This document shows, piece by piece, positions 8,187 through 17,938 of a stretch of DNA of 64,000 bases; within the stretch, counting starts at the first letter, position 1; every line of letters begins with the position of its first letter. The notes under the pieces were generated by a model. That model was given only the letters and a program-made list of their open reading frames with translations. It was not told the DNA's origin and searched no databases. Made by a program: the position numbers and the translations under genes. Origin of the DNA: Myxococcales bacterium (GTDB lineage Bacteria; Myxococcota; UBA727; VGSZ01); contig JAHFED010000004.1 in NCBI GenBank assembly GCA_023248635.1, positions 62,001-126,000 on the forward strand, given 5' to 3'.

Positions 8187-9670
8187 CTGCGGGACCGGGG
8201 CGCTCCGCGGCTCTCCTCCGCCGCTCGTTCGTTGCGCTGCAGGCGGTACAGGTTCTGATAGGCGAACAGGTTGGGTGCCCAACCCCCGAGGACGCCGTCG
8301 GTGTGCTCCAGCGCGCGCGTTGCGAGGTTGCCGGCGCCACCCAGCACGCGCTCCCAGGGCGTCGTCGTCGTGTGGTGCTCGATGCAGGTCAGCCCCGCGT
8401 CGTCGAAGAGCTGCAGGGCACTCTTGTGCGTGAACAGGCGCAGATGACCGCGGTCGAGAATTCCGCGGTCGGTGTAATCAAAAGAGCCCGCGAGCACCTG
8501 GGCCCGCACCGACCAATGCACGGTGTTGGGCAAGCTCACCAACAGGACGCCGTCGTCGTCGAGCCGGGAGGCGGCATCGCGCAGCAACGCCTGGGGGTCG
8601 GCGACATGCTCGAGCACGTCGGCGAGCAAGACGATGTCGAAGCGACGCGCGAGGTCGACGGGGATGCCGGCGCTGACGTCGCCGGCAATGAATTCGAAGG
8701 ACGATGGCGACGGGCGCGGGGCCTCGAGGTCGACGCCGGTCACCTCGTGACGACGCGCGACCAGCGCGTTGGCCAAGCCGCCGTCGCCGCAGCCGACGTC
8801 GAGGATGCGTTTTGCTTCGTGGCCACACAGGTCGAGGAGCTGGCGGTGCGAGCTGCGATCGCCCAGTTTCATCGTGTAGCGCGGCTGGACCTGATAGCGC
8901 GCGCTGCTGCGAGCCCCCAAGCTGTGCAGCTTGTAATCAACGACGCTGTCGACGACGTCGCGGGCGTAGCGCATGCCGTTCACGTGCGAAATCTCGTCGC
9001 CGTAGTAGGTCGGGATCGGCAGCTCTTTGATCTTCATGCCGGCGGCAAGGAGTTGAATGATGATCTGAGTGTCGAAATGGAATTGATCAGTGTTTTTATG
9101 GAAGGGAATCCGCTTGAGAGCGTCGACGGAATAGACGCGGTATCCAGAGTGGAATTCGCTGAGATTGGCGCCCAGCATCATGTTCTCAAAGCCGGTCAAG
9201 ATCTTGTTGCCGACAAATTTATACAGCGGCATCCCGCCGCGAAGGGCTGCGCCGGTGGCCAGCATCCGCGAGCCGAAGACGGCGTCGGCACTGCCCTGCT
9301 CGACGGGCGCGATGAGCTCAGGCAACAGCTCGGGCGCGTATTGGCCATCGCCATGCAGCAGCGCGACGATGTCGTAGCCGCGCTCGATGGCGAGTTGGTA
9401 ACCGAGCTTCTGGTTGCCGCCGTAGCCGCGGTTGGACGCGTTGCGAAACACGCTCAACTTGGGGCGGTCGTGGTGGTTCTTGTAGCCGAGGCCCACCAAG
9501 AAGGTGTCGTCGTCGCTGCTGTCATCAAAGACGAACACCTCGCTCACGCGGGCCCAGGTCGTCGGCGGAATGCGATCGAGAACGCGCCGCAGCGATCGGA
9601 CCGCGTTGTAGGCGACGATGTGGATGGCGATCTTTTTTTCGGTCACCGATGCTGCCATGTCTGTCGCCAA
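8183..9670 (-). CDS. Fusion of a GT2 glycosyltransferase (DPM1/GtrB-like) and a SAM methyltransferase
   Basis: A 495-residue two-domain protein. Residues 12-235 are a GT2 domain: IHIVAYN, VFVFDDSSDDDT, NRGYGGNQKLGY, LHGDGQY (the DxD equivalent) and SGYRVYSV. Residues 285-430 are a class I methyltransferase: ILDVGCGDGG, then DIVLLADVLEHVADP. GT2 enzymes of this type make polyprenyl-phosphate sugars, and the fused methylase may modify the sugar or its acceptor. It is coupled by ATGA overlap to the GT-C gene. The start is uncertain: TTG at 9670 has AGG a few bases upstream, and an ATG lies four codons later (9658). No lipid-anchoring helices are seen at the end of the GT2 part. Confidence 0.82.
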   Translation of the reverse strand: MATDMAASVTEKKIAIHIVAYNAVRSLRRVLDRIPPTTWARVSEVFVFDDSSDDDTFLVGLGYKNHHDRPKLSVFRNASNRGYGGNQKLGYQLAIERGYDIVALLHGDGQYAPELLPELIAPVEQGSADAVFGSRMLATGAALRGGMPLYKFVGNKILTGFENMMLGANLSEFHSGYRVYSVDALKRIPFHKNTDQFHFDTQIIIQLLAAGMKIKELPIPTYYGDEISHVNGMRYARDVVDSVVDYKLHSLGARSSARYQVQPRYTMKLGDRSSHRQLLDLCGHEAKRILDVGCGDGGLANALVARRHEVTGVDLEAPRPSPSSFEFIAGDVSAGIPVDLARRFDIVLLADVLEHVADPQALLRDAASRLDDDGVLLVSLPNTVHWSVRAQVLAGSFDYTDRGILDRGHLRLFTHKSALQLFDDAGLTCIEHHTTTTPWERVLGGAGNLATRALEHTDGVLGGWAPNLFAYQNLYRLQRNERAAEESRGAPRSRR

Positions 9671-9749
9671 TCTAACCTGGCGCCTCGCTCGACCCGCTTT
9701 TCATTGTCCACCCTGAGCGCCGAACCTCCGCCTCCCGACGATCACCGAC

Positions 9750-10787
9750 ATGGCACCTCTCCTCTTTGTGCTGCTCTTGTGCCCAGCCCACACCGTGGGG
9801 CTCTCGCGTGGCGTGTACGTCGTCGACGACAGCGACGTCGACGTCGAGCTCACCTTTGCCCGCCCCGAGCTCTCGTCCCTGTTGCCTGGTCTCGACAGCG
9901 ACGCCGACGGCACCATCACCACACTCGAGCTGGCGGCTGCTCGCCCCGCGCTGTCCGGCCTGGTCCAGACCCTGCTCTTTCGTCGGGGTGAGACCCCGTG
10001 CGTCGCCGGGCTGCAGTCTGCCGCGCTCGTCGAAGGCGACGGCTTGGCGCTGGCGCTGCGGGTCTCCTGTCCTGCCGGCGGCAGCGACGTCGTCGTCGAC
10101 TTTCGCCTCTTCGATCGTCTCGGCCCCGGGCACAGGCACTTGGGCCATGTGAGTGCCCACGGCGGTGAGGCCGACATCGTCGCCTTCGCTGCGGCTCCCG
10201 AGTTCATCTTGACGAGCTCCGCCAGCGCGCCGCCGGTGGGCGCGTATCTGCTGCTCGGTCTCGAGCACATTTTGCTGGGCTTCGATCACCTGGTGTTTCT
10301 GGCGGGCATCTTGATCGTCTTGCTCCGCGCGGGCCGTTGGACCTCTCTGATCAGAGTCGTCACCGCCTTTACCCTGGCCCACTCGGTGACCTTGGGCCTG
10401 GCAGCGACAGGCAAGGTGACGCTGTCGCCGTCGTTGATCGAGCCCTTGATCGCTGCGTCCATCGTCTTCGTCGGCATCGAGAGCCTCTTTGCCTCGACGG
10501 ACATCGCCAGTCGCTGGCGCATGACCTTGCCTTTCGGCCTGGTGCACGGCTTCGGCTTCGCGGGGGCCCTCGCCGAGATCGGACTGCCCAAAGGCGCCGT
10601 CGTCCCCGCCCTCGCCCTGTTCAACGTCGGCGTCGAGCTCGGCCAATTGGCGGTGGTGCTGGCTCTGTGTCCCCTGCTGCTCTTTTTGCGCCGACGCCTC
10701 AGCCCCAAGCGCGCCCAACAACTGATGTGGCTGCTTAGCGCCGCTGTCGTCGTCGCTGGCGTCTACTGGTTCGTCGAACGCATCTGA
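9750..10787 (+). CDS. HupE/UreJ-like membrane protein
   Basis: A 345-residue protein: signal peptide (MAPLLFVLLLCPAHT), a periplasmic domain of about 140 residues with one EF-hand-like loop (DSDADGTITTLE), then six or seven membrane helices. The membrane half has the His-rich motifs of the HupE/UreJ_2 family: GLEHILLGFDHLVFL, FTLAHSVTLGL, LVHGFGFAGAL and FNVGVELGQL. The family is linked to nickel or cobalt transport. No hydrogenase or urease genes are nearby, so the substrate is open. The stop codon is the first part of repeat E. Confidence 0.82.
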   Translation: MAPLLFVLLLCPAHTVGLSRGVYVVDDSDVDVELTFARPELSSLLPGLDSDADGTITTLELAAARPALSGLVQTLLFRRGETPCVAGLQSAALVEGDGLALALRVSCPAGGSDVVVDFRLFDRLGPGHRHLGHVSAHGGEADIVAFAAAPEFILTSSASAPPVGAYLLLGLEHILLGFDHLVFLAGILIVLLRAGRWTSLIRVVTAFTLAHSVTLGLAATGKVTLSPSLIEPLIAASIVFVGIESLFASTDIASRWRMTLPFGLVHGFGFAGALAEIGLPKGAVVPALALFNVGVELGQLAVVLALCPLLLFLRRRLSPKRAQQLMWLLSAAVVVAGVYWFVERI

Positions 10788-10947
10788 TCCCCGATCTCGC
10801 TGAACTTCGACCGCGGAGTGGTCTCGTTCAGCGGCGCGGAGCCGGACGGTGGGCCAACTCCGCGTTCCGCGGGCCCGCGTCACGCGCATCATCCCGCGTC
10901 TTTCCCAGCTCGGAACGCGGTCGAACATCAAGCGGACGCGGGATGAT
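10784..10947. repeat. Dispersed palindromic repeat E, copy 1
   Basis: Positions 10784-10832 match the reverse complement of 37417-37465 at 47 of 49 bases and can fold as GCTGAAC ... GTTCAGC with an inner GACC/GGTC stem. Further on, ATCATCCCGCGT (10888-10899) and ACGCGGGATGAT (10936-10947) are a perfect 12-bp inverted repeat whose pieces recur near 37220-37310. The TGA of the HupE-like gene is bases 2-4 of the element. It fills the gap between two convergent genes. Confidence 0.7.
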
Positions 10948-11019
10948 TCCGGGTCCGGGCGATGCGGTCGGCGGCTCCGACGGCATCACCCGGCTCCGGA
11001 ATGTTCCGTGCCCTTGTGG

Positions 11020-11055
11020 GCGGCACTTCTTTCGCTGCGCTTCGCTCGCGATCAA
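11020..11055. repeat. Dispersed repeat F, copy 2
   Basis: This block resembles 4955-4990 and has an arm pair CGCTGCG/CGCTCGCG. The TGA of the minus-strand gene ending at 11052 falls inside it (TTGATCGCGAG on that strand). Confidence 0.4.
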
Positions 11056-11818
11056 CGCACCGGCACGTTGCGGCGGCGGTCTTTGCCCAGCAGCGGCAGC
11101 GCGACCACGGCCGAGAGTGCTGCCAGCGCGACATATTCAAGGGCCAGCGGCCAGAGCCCGGCTGCGCGGGCCCGCACCGCCTCGACGAGCGCGACCAGCC
11201 CGGCGCCAACGGCGAAGACGAGAGCCAGCGACATCAGCAGCGCCAGCACCAGGCTCCCGATGCCTGGGTCCCTGACGAAGCGGCTCATCAGACTGAAGCC
11301 GGCGAAGACGCCCACGACCAAGAGCAGCGCGATGAACACCATGGGCACCGCCTCGGTCATCGAGGCGAGAAACTCGCCAAAGCTGCTCTGTCCGAGGCGC
11401 GTCAGCTGCGCGTCGCCCCTGCCGGCGATGGGCGCGCTTGCGAGGGCGAAGAAGGTGGACGCCGAGAGCAGAGCGAGGAGCCCCTGTGCACGGGTGGCCG
11501 CGGCGCGGCCGCGCCCACCCCACGCCGAGAGCGCCGCCTGCAAGACCAGCGCAGCGATGGCGATGGCCAAGAGCAGCAGCAAGACAAAGGCGAGGGTGAA
11601 CAGCCCCTCCGTCCAGGCGTTGAGGCGGTGGCCCCACAAAGGCTCACGGATCTGATCGCCACCGTCGACGTGCGCGCCGTCGCCGACGAGGTGGAGCAGC
11701 CAGGTCGCGCTCACCACGAGCGCAAACAGAAAGCCGCCCCACAGCAGCATGGCGAAGGCGACGAGCGGCCGCGGCGGGCATGGGTCGGCGTCGTCCTTCC
11801 CAGGAGGTTTTCCCGCGC

Positions 11819-11822
<4 letters not shown>
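11052..11822 (-). CDS. Polytopic membrane protein of unknown function
   Basis: 256 residues with about five membrane helices (for example AMLLWGGFLFALVVSATWLL and VPMVFIALLLVVGVFAGF) separated by short charged loops. I do not recognise a family. It follows the OmpA gene: a TTG start at 11822 would overlap that stop as TTGA, which suggests translational coupling. The alternative is the ATG 24 codons later, just before the first helix. A link to outer-membrane function is only inferred from the shared operon. Confidence 0.6.
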
Positions 11823-13795
<1,973 letters not shown>

Positions 13796-14249
13796 TTTTG
13801 CTCCTGAAATCTGCAGAATCACGTGTGAGTCCCGAGGGCCCGCGTCCCCGCGTGTCCTCGGCTCGTGAAAAGGAGATCAACCCGTCCACGTCGACGTCGG
13901 CGACTGCTGGAGGTGAGCCCGGCGCTGCCGGCGGAATCGGCCCTGGTCCGGAGCTTGGCGATCAAGCATGTATTGATAGAGACGATCTGCGCGCACTGCA
14001 CTTTTGCAATGTTGCCCTTGAACAGGCGGGCGCGTTTGGAAAGACCGCGGGTGGCCGGGAACGTCGTCGTGGGGCCGACGTGAGCACAGCGCAGAAAACG
14101 GACGGCGGAGCAGGGCATGGCGAAGGTCCTCAGGTGGGGCGCCCTGACGCACCGGGGCATTTCGCGCAACGGGCGTCTCGCAGCGGAACCCACCTCCGCC
14201 TTGTCTGCTGCGTCGCGTCGTGGCAACGCGCTCGCCGGAGGTCGCCCCG
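13796..14249. other. 454-base divergent intergenic region
   Basis: Lies between the divergent starts of the OmpA gene and the hypothetical gene at 14250. I see no convincing gene, RNA fold or repeat. Promoters for both directions should lie here, but no clear -35/-10 pair stands out. Confidence 0.5.
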
Positions 14250-14987
14250 ATGATCGTTCATCGCATCCTCGACGCGGTGTTTCGCACCCTCGATGCCGTC
14301 GACGCCGTTCGGGCCAAAGTCGACCACGCCCTGGGCAAAGAACCCCAGCCGCCGTCGTCGTGGCCCCCTCTGGTCGAGACGACCCCGCCGCACTCCGCGG
14401 ATCTCGACAACGCCCAGCGCACCTACACCGACAGCGACACCGGTGCGGAGGTGCCCGCGGTTCCCAGGCCCGTCGACCAGCAGAAGCCACCCCGCACATC
14501 TGCGCCCAAGCCCAAGACGTCGGCCCCCAAAGCGCCCAAACCCAAAGGCACGACCGGCGCTGAAAAGCGCGAGTCCCCAGCCGCCAAAGCACCCAAGAAG
14601 AAGTCCGACAGTCGCAAGGGCAGCGTCGACCGCAAGGGCTCCGACTTCGACTCGCCACGGGCGCGCGCCATCCAGACCTACCTCAGCGATCACGGCGGCG
14701 CCGTCGTCGCCGAGGGCGCGGCCTTGGACGGAAAAAAGACCCTGGCGCGGGTGCTGTGGAGCGTCGGAGCCGCCGAAGCCGCCGGCAGCGCCCAGGGTCT
14801 CACGGCCGCCGATGCCAGCGCCCTGCTGTCCACTGTCGCTGGACTCGAGGTTTTTTCGACCAACATCGCGCGGGCGTTTCGGGACGAAAACGAGCTGTTC
14901 GAAGAGACGGTTCCCGACGGGCGCAGCAAGCGCTACAAATTGACCGCTCGGGGGCGGGGTCGTCTGAGCGAGGTCACCACGCGCTGA
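14250..14987 (+). CDS. Hypothetical protein with Pro/Lys linker and possible winged-helix end
   Basis: 245 residues. The ATG at 14250 has GGAGGT seven bases upstream; the in-frame GTG at 14220 is less likely. Residues 1-50 are helical, and 60-145 are a disordered linker rich in Pro, Lys, Ser and Ala (for example APKPKTSAPKAPKPK). The last 90 residues (from RARAIQTYLSDHGG to the end) look like an alpha/beta winged-helix fold, with basic residues at the end. A DNA- or nucleoid-binding role is possible but not shown. It begins a forward run with a PilZ gene 46 bases downstream. Confidence 0.6.
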   Translation: MIVHRILDAVFRTLDAVDAVRAKVDHALGKEPQPPSSWPPLVETTPPHSADLDNAQRTYTDSDTGAEVPAVPRPVDQQKPPRTSAPKPKTSAPKAPKPKGTTGAEKRESPAAKAPKKKSDSRKGSVDRKGSDFDSPRARAIQTYLSDHGGAVVAEGAALDGKKTLARVLWSVGAAEAAGSAQGLTAADASALLSTVAGLEVFSTNIARAFRDENELFEETVPDGRSKRYKLTARGRGRLSEVTTR

Positions 14988-15033
14988 CACACGAGCACGG
15001 GGCGACGGCACCAGACAGCGAGAAGAGGGAAGT

Positions 15034-15378
15034 ATGGCGTCGGTCGAACGCAAACCGCGGTTCCAGCTCAAGCTGCAGATCGTCTACGACGACGGCCAGA
15101 GCTTCATGAGCGGCCCGGTCGCTGACATGAGCGAGTCGGGGGTGTTCATCGAGACGGTGATGCCTCTAGAGCCCAACACGGTGGTCCGCCTGGTCCCCCT
15201 GGTCGCCGACGAAGACGGCATGTTCGAGCTCGAGGGCGTCGTCGTGCGCAAGGCCGAATACGACCTCGACAACCACTTCGATCGCACGCCGGGGATGGCG
15301 GTGCGCTTCACCGACGTGAGCCCCGATCAACGCCTGGCCATCGACAAGCTGTTGGTGCGCGGGAGACTGCTGGCTTGA
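15034..15378 (+). CDS. Single-domain PilZ protein
   Basis: 114 residues, close to one PilZ domain. It starts ERKPRFQLKLQIVYDD and has the second motif as DMSESGVFIET, matching the (D/N)xSxxG signature, and GMAVRFTDVSPDQR near the end. The first motif (RxxxR) is not clear here, so c-di-GMP binding is uncertain; many myxobacterial short PilZ proteins lack part of it. The ATG at 15034 has AGAGGGA upstream. The next gene starts eight bases after the stop, with a kinase behind it, so this looks like a small signalling operon. Confidence 0.82.
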   Translation: MASVERKPRFQLKLQIVYDDGQSFMSGPVADMSESGVFIETVMPLEPNTVVRLVPLVADEDGMFELEGVVVRKAEYDLDNHFDRTPGMAVRFTDVSPDQRLAIDKLLVRGRLLA

Positions 15379-15385
15379 AGGGCCG

Positions 15386-16150
15386 ATGTTGATGTTGCGC
15401 TTCGGCCTGCCTCCCTCGTTGGGCATCGAACGCCTTGTCGACCAGACACGAGCTCTGCGGGCGGCTCTGCAGGCAGGCCTAAACCAAGAGGTCGACGTCG
15501 TCGTTACCCGCGATTACGACGCCCTTCGGCAGGCCCTGCTCTCTGGGGCCCTCGACTGCGCCCACGCTCCCCCTTTTGTCTGCGCCCAGGTCGAGCCCCA
15601 AGGCGTCCCGATCATCGCACGCGTAGTGCGTCGCGGCTGCAGCACCTACGCCAGCGCCTTCGTGGTGCAGCGCCCGGCACGGGTGAAACTCACGCCTCGA
15701 ACCCTGCGCGCGGCGTGGGTCGATCCCCAGTCCGTCGCCGGACACCTGCTCCCCAAGGCTCACCTGCGGGCCAAGCGCCACGTCGTCGAGCACTTCTTTC
15801 TCAGCGAGACTTTCTACGGGTCCTACACCGCAGCCCTCCAAGCCGTCGTCGACGGCGCCGCCGACGTCGCCGGGGTTCACGTGATTCCCGGCGATGCGGC
15901 CAGCTTGGGAATGGCGCTCGAGGCCCACCTCCAGGGCGCCACCCAGCTCTTGGAGCCCATTGAATTGACCGCCGAAGTCCCCAGCGACGGTGTGGCCGCT
16001 CGATCCGACGTCGACGCCCCGCGTTTGCGGCGGGTGCTGATGGGGCTGCCCCGGGCCCTGCTCAGCGACGTGTTTCAGGCCGACGCCTTCGAGAAGGCGA
16101 CACCTCATGGCTACCGGCCGCTCTACGCCATCGCTCCCCCAGAGCTCTGA
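15386..16150 (+). CDS. PhnD-like periplasmic-binding-fold protein without signal peptide
   Basis: 254 residues of the phosphate/phosphonate-binding (PhnD, type 2 PBP) fold. It starts directly with LRFGLPPSLG, followed by RALRAALQAGLNQEVDVVV, an AL(L)SGALDCAHAPP segment and a central SETFYGSYTAALQAVVDGAADVAG, which is the family core. There is no signal peptide and no transporter gene nearby, so it is predicted to stay in the cytoplasm and to serve as a ligand sensor. It is placed between a PilZ gene (8 bases) and a Ser/Thr kinase gene (16 bases). Confidence 0.75.
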   Translation: MLMLRFGLPPSLGIERLVDQTRALRAALQAGLNQEVDVVVTRDYDALRQALLSGALDCAHAPPFVCAQVEPQGVPIIARVVRRGCSTYASAFVVQRPARVKLTPRTLRAAWVDPQSVAGHLLPKAHLRAKRHVVEHFFLSETFYGSYTAALQAVVDGAADVAGVHVIPGDAASLGMALEAHLQGATQLLEPIELTAEVPSDGVAARSDVDAPRLRRVLMGLPRALLSDVFQADAFEKATPHGYRPLYAIAPPEL

Positions 16151-16166
16151 CGCTACGCTGCTCGCC

Positions 16167-17933
16167 GTGACGTCGTCCGGCCCACCCCGCCTTGGCTCTG
16201 CACGCGGCCCCGCAGGGATCGAAGATGGTGTCGTTGCGCGCGGAGCTGGTGGTGGTCGCTACCGCGAGCTCGGGCTGCTGGCCGAAGGCGGCATGGCGCT
16301 GGTGCAAAGTGCCGTGCGCGAAGACGACGGCGCTTCTGTCGTTATCAAACGGGTGCGCCCGCCTCTGTGCTTCGACGCCACCTACCTGCGCCTGTTCGCC
16401 GACGAAGCGGCGCTAAACGGGGCATTGGACGGCTGCGCCCACGTCGTGCGACTCCTCGACCGCGGTGAGGACGAGCAGGGGCCCTTCCTCGTCTTCGAGC
16501 ACATCGACGGCACCGACCTCGGCGTGCTCCTCGATCGCGCCCTCGAAGGGCAGCCCCTCGACGTCGAATTGGTGTTGGCCCTGGCTCGGCCTTTGTTTGC
16601 TGCGCTGACCTTCGTGCACGAGGCCCGCAAAGACGGCGACGCCCTCGAGGTCGTCCACCGCGACGTCTCGCCGGGCAATGTGCTGCTCGGCGAAGACGGC
16701 TGCGTGAAGCTGGCGGACTTCGGGGTGGCCGCCTTTCGCTTGAAGAGCGAGGTCACCGTCGCCGGGGAGCTCAAGGGAAAATTCGCCTACATGGCGCCCG
16801 AGCAAACGCGCGGCGAGAAGGTCGACGCCCGCGCCGATCTCTTCGCCGCCGGCATCATCTTGTGGGAGTGCCTGCAGAACCGTCGCCTTTTCGACGCCGC
16901 CACCGATGCCGACGTCGTCCACAAGGTGCGAGAGCAGGCGGCCCCGGCCCTCGATCCGGCCCACGCCGGTGCCGATCTGGCGATCCTCGTCGCCGAGCTG
17001 CTGGAAAAGAACCCGGCACGGCGCCCGGCTTCGGCCCGCAAGGTCAAAGAGCGCCTCGACGAGATCCTGCTCCAGCGCGGGCTCGACGACGGCCTCGCAC
17101 GCATCGTGGCCCGCGCGGTGCGCCTGGCGCCTCGACGCACCCCCAGCCCCAACGCCGTGGAGCTTCGCCGTCGTACCCAGCGCGTGCTCGGCGGGGCGCC
17201 TCAACCACCGGTGCGGCGGCGCACCCTCCTGCCCCCAAAAACAGCTGCCGCCGTCGTCGTGGTCGTTCTGGGCGGTCTGGGCGCCTGGCGCGCGCCCTGG
17301 GCGGTCCGGGCCACGGGCGACGAATTCACCGACAGCGCTTCGCGTGTCGGTGAATTGTCTACAGGTTCATCGCCTGGCGGCGATGAATTCACCGACACGC
17401 CAAGCGCTGTCGGTGAGTTCTTTGCCCTCAGGCCGGGCGGCCAATTGGCGCGCAGGCCGAAGGATGCAGCTTGGGGGGCGCCAACGGAATTCTCTGCCCT
17501 CAGGCCGGGCGGCCACTTTGTCGAGCCCGCGCCAAAGTCGCTCGAGACCACTGACGACACCGACAGCGCGCACGTCGTGACCGTGCCGGTCGCGCCCGTG
17601 CCGGTACCCCAGGATCCGCCGAGCCTGCCGGCGCGCCCGCCGCGAGATCGCGCTCTTGAGCGGGCCGCGACCCGCGTCCCCGTCGTCGCCCCCCCCGTCG
17701 TTCCTGCGCCCGGCGACGGCTTCGGGCGCTTGAGCTTGAGCGCCGAGCCCTGGGCCCGGGTGTCCGTCGACGGCGTCGTCGTCGACGAGGAGACCCCACT
17801 GGTGGGTTTTTCTCTGCCCGCGGGTCCACACACCGTGGTGCTCGACAACCCGATCTACCAGCTGCGCCGCTCCTTCGTCGTCGACATCAAAAACGGTGGG
17901 CACGAGCGGCGCTTCATCGACCTGCAGCGCTGA
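16167..17933 (+). CDS. Transmembrane Ser/Thr protein kinase with PEGA-like tail; coding repeat insertion
   Basis: 588 residues from a GTG at 16167; an ATG at 16107 would overlap the PhnD-like gene by 44 bases. The kinase domain (about 30-300) has LAEGGMA, VVIKRV, VHRDVSPGN, DFGVA and MAPEQ, so it looks active. One membrane helix (about 355-375) is followed by a linker and a C-terminal PEGA-type beta domain (LSLSAEPWARVSVDG). The linker begins with about 65 residues encoded by repeat families A and B (SSPGGDEF, ALRPGGQ and ALRPGGH). The kinase probably signals from the periplasm or envelope to cytoplasmic targets. It converges on the synthetase gene with a five-base gap. Confidence 0.88.
   Translation: MTSSGPPRLGSARGPAGIEDGVVARGAGGGRYRELGLLAEGGMALVQSAVREDDGASVVIKRVRPPLCFDATYLRLFADEAALNGALDGCAHVVRLLDRGEDEQGPFLVFEHIDGTDLGVLLDRALEGQPLDVELVLALARPLFAALTFVHEARKDGDALEVVHRDVSPGNVLLGEDGCVKLADFGVAAFRLKSEVTVAGELKGKFAYMAPEQTRGEKVDARADLFAAGIILWECLQNRRLFDAATDADVVHKVREQAAPALDPAHAGADLAILVAELLEKNPARRPASARKVKERLDEILLQRGLDDGLARIVARAVRLAPRRTPSPNAVELRRRTQRVLGGAPQPPVRRRTLLPPKTAAAVVVVVLGGLGAWRAPWAVRATGDEFTDSASRVGELSTGSSPGGDEFTDTPSAVGEFFALRPGGQLARRPKDAAWGAPTEFSALRPGGHFVEPAPKSLETTDDTDSAHVVTVPVAPVPVPQDPPSLPARPPRDRALERAATRVPVVAPPVVPAPGDGFGRLSLSAEPWARVSVDGVVVDEETPLVGFSLPAGPHTVVLDNPIYQLRRSFVVDIKNGGHERRFIDLQR
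17325..17520. repeat. Repeat array A2-A1-A2-B-B inside the kinase gene
   Basis: A2 (17325-17354) has arms TTCACCGACA/TGTCGGTGAA. An 11-base linker leads to A1 (17366-17387), with arms TTCATCGCC/GGCGATGAA around TGGC, and then a second A2 (17388-17417). Two family-B copies follow (17418-17448 and 17489-17520), with GGCCGGGCGGCC cores 72 bases apart. The A part is 93 bases, so the frame is kept. The orientation is opposite to the intergenic arrays at 25639 and 31413. Confidence 0.88.
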
Positions 17934-17938
17934 ACCTC

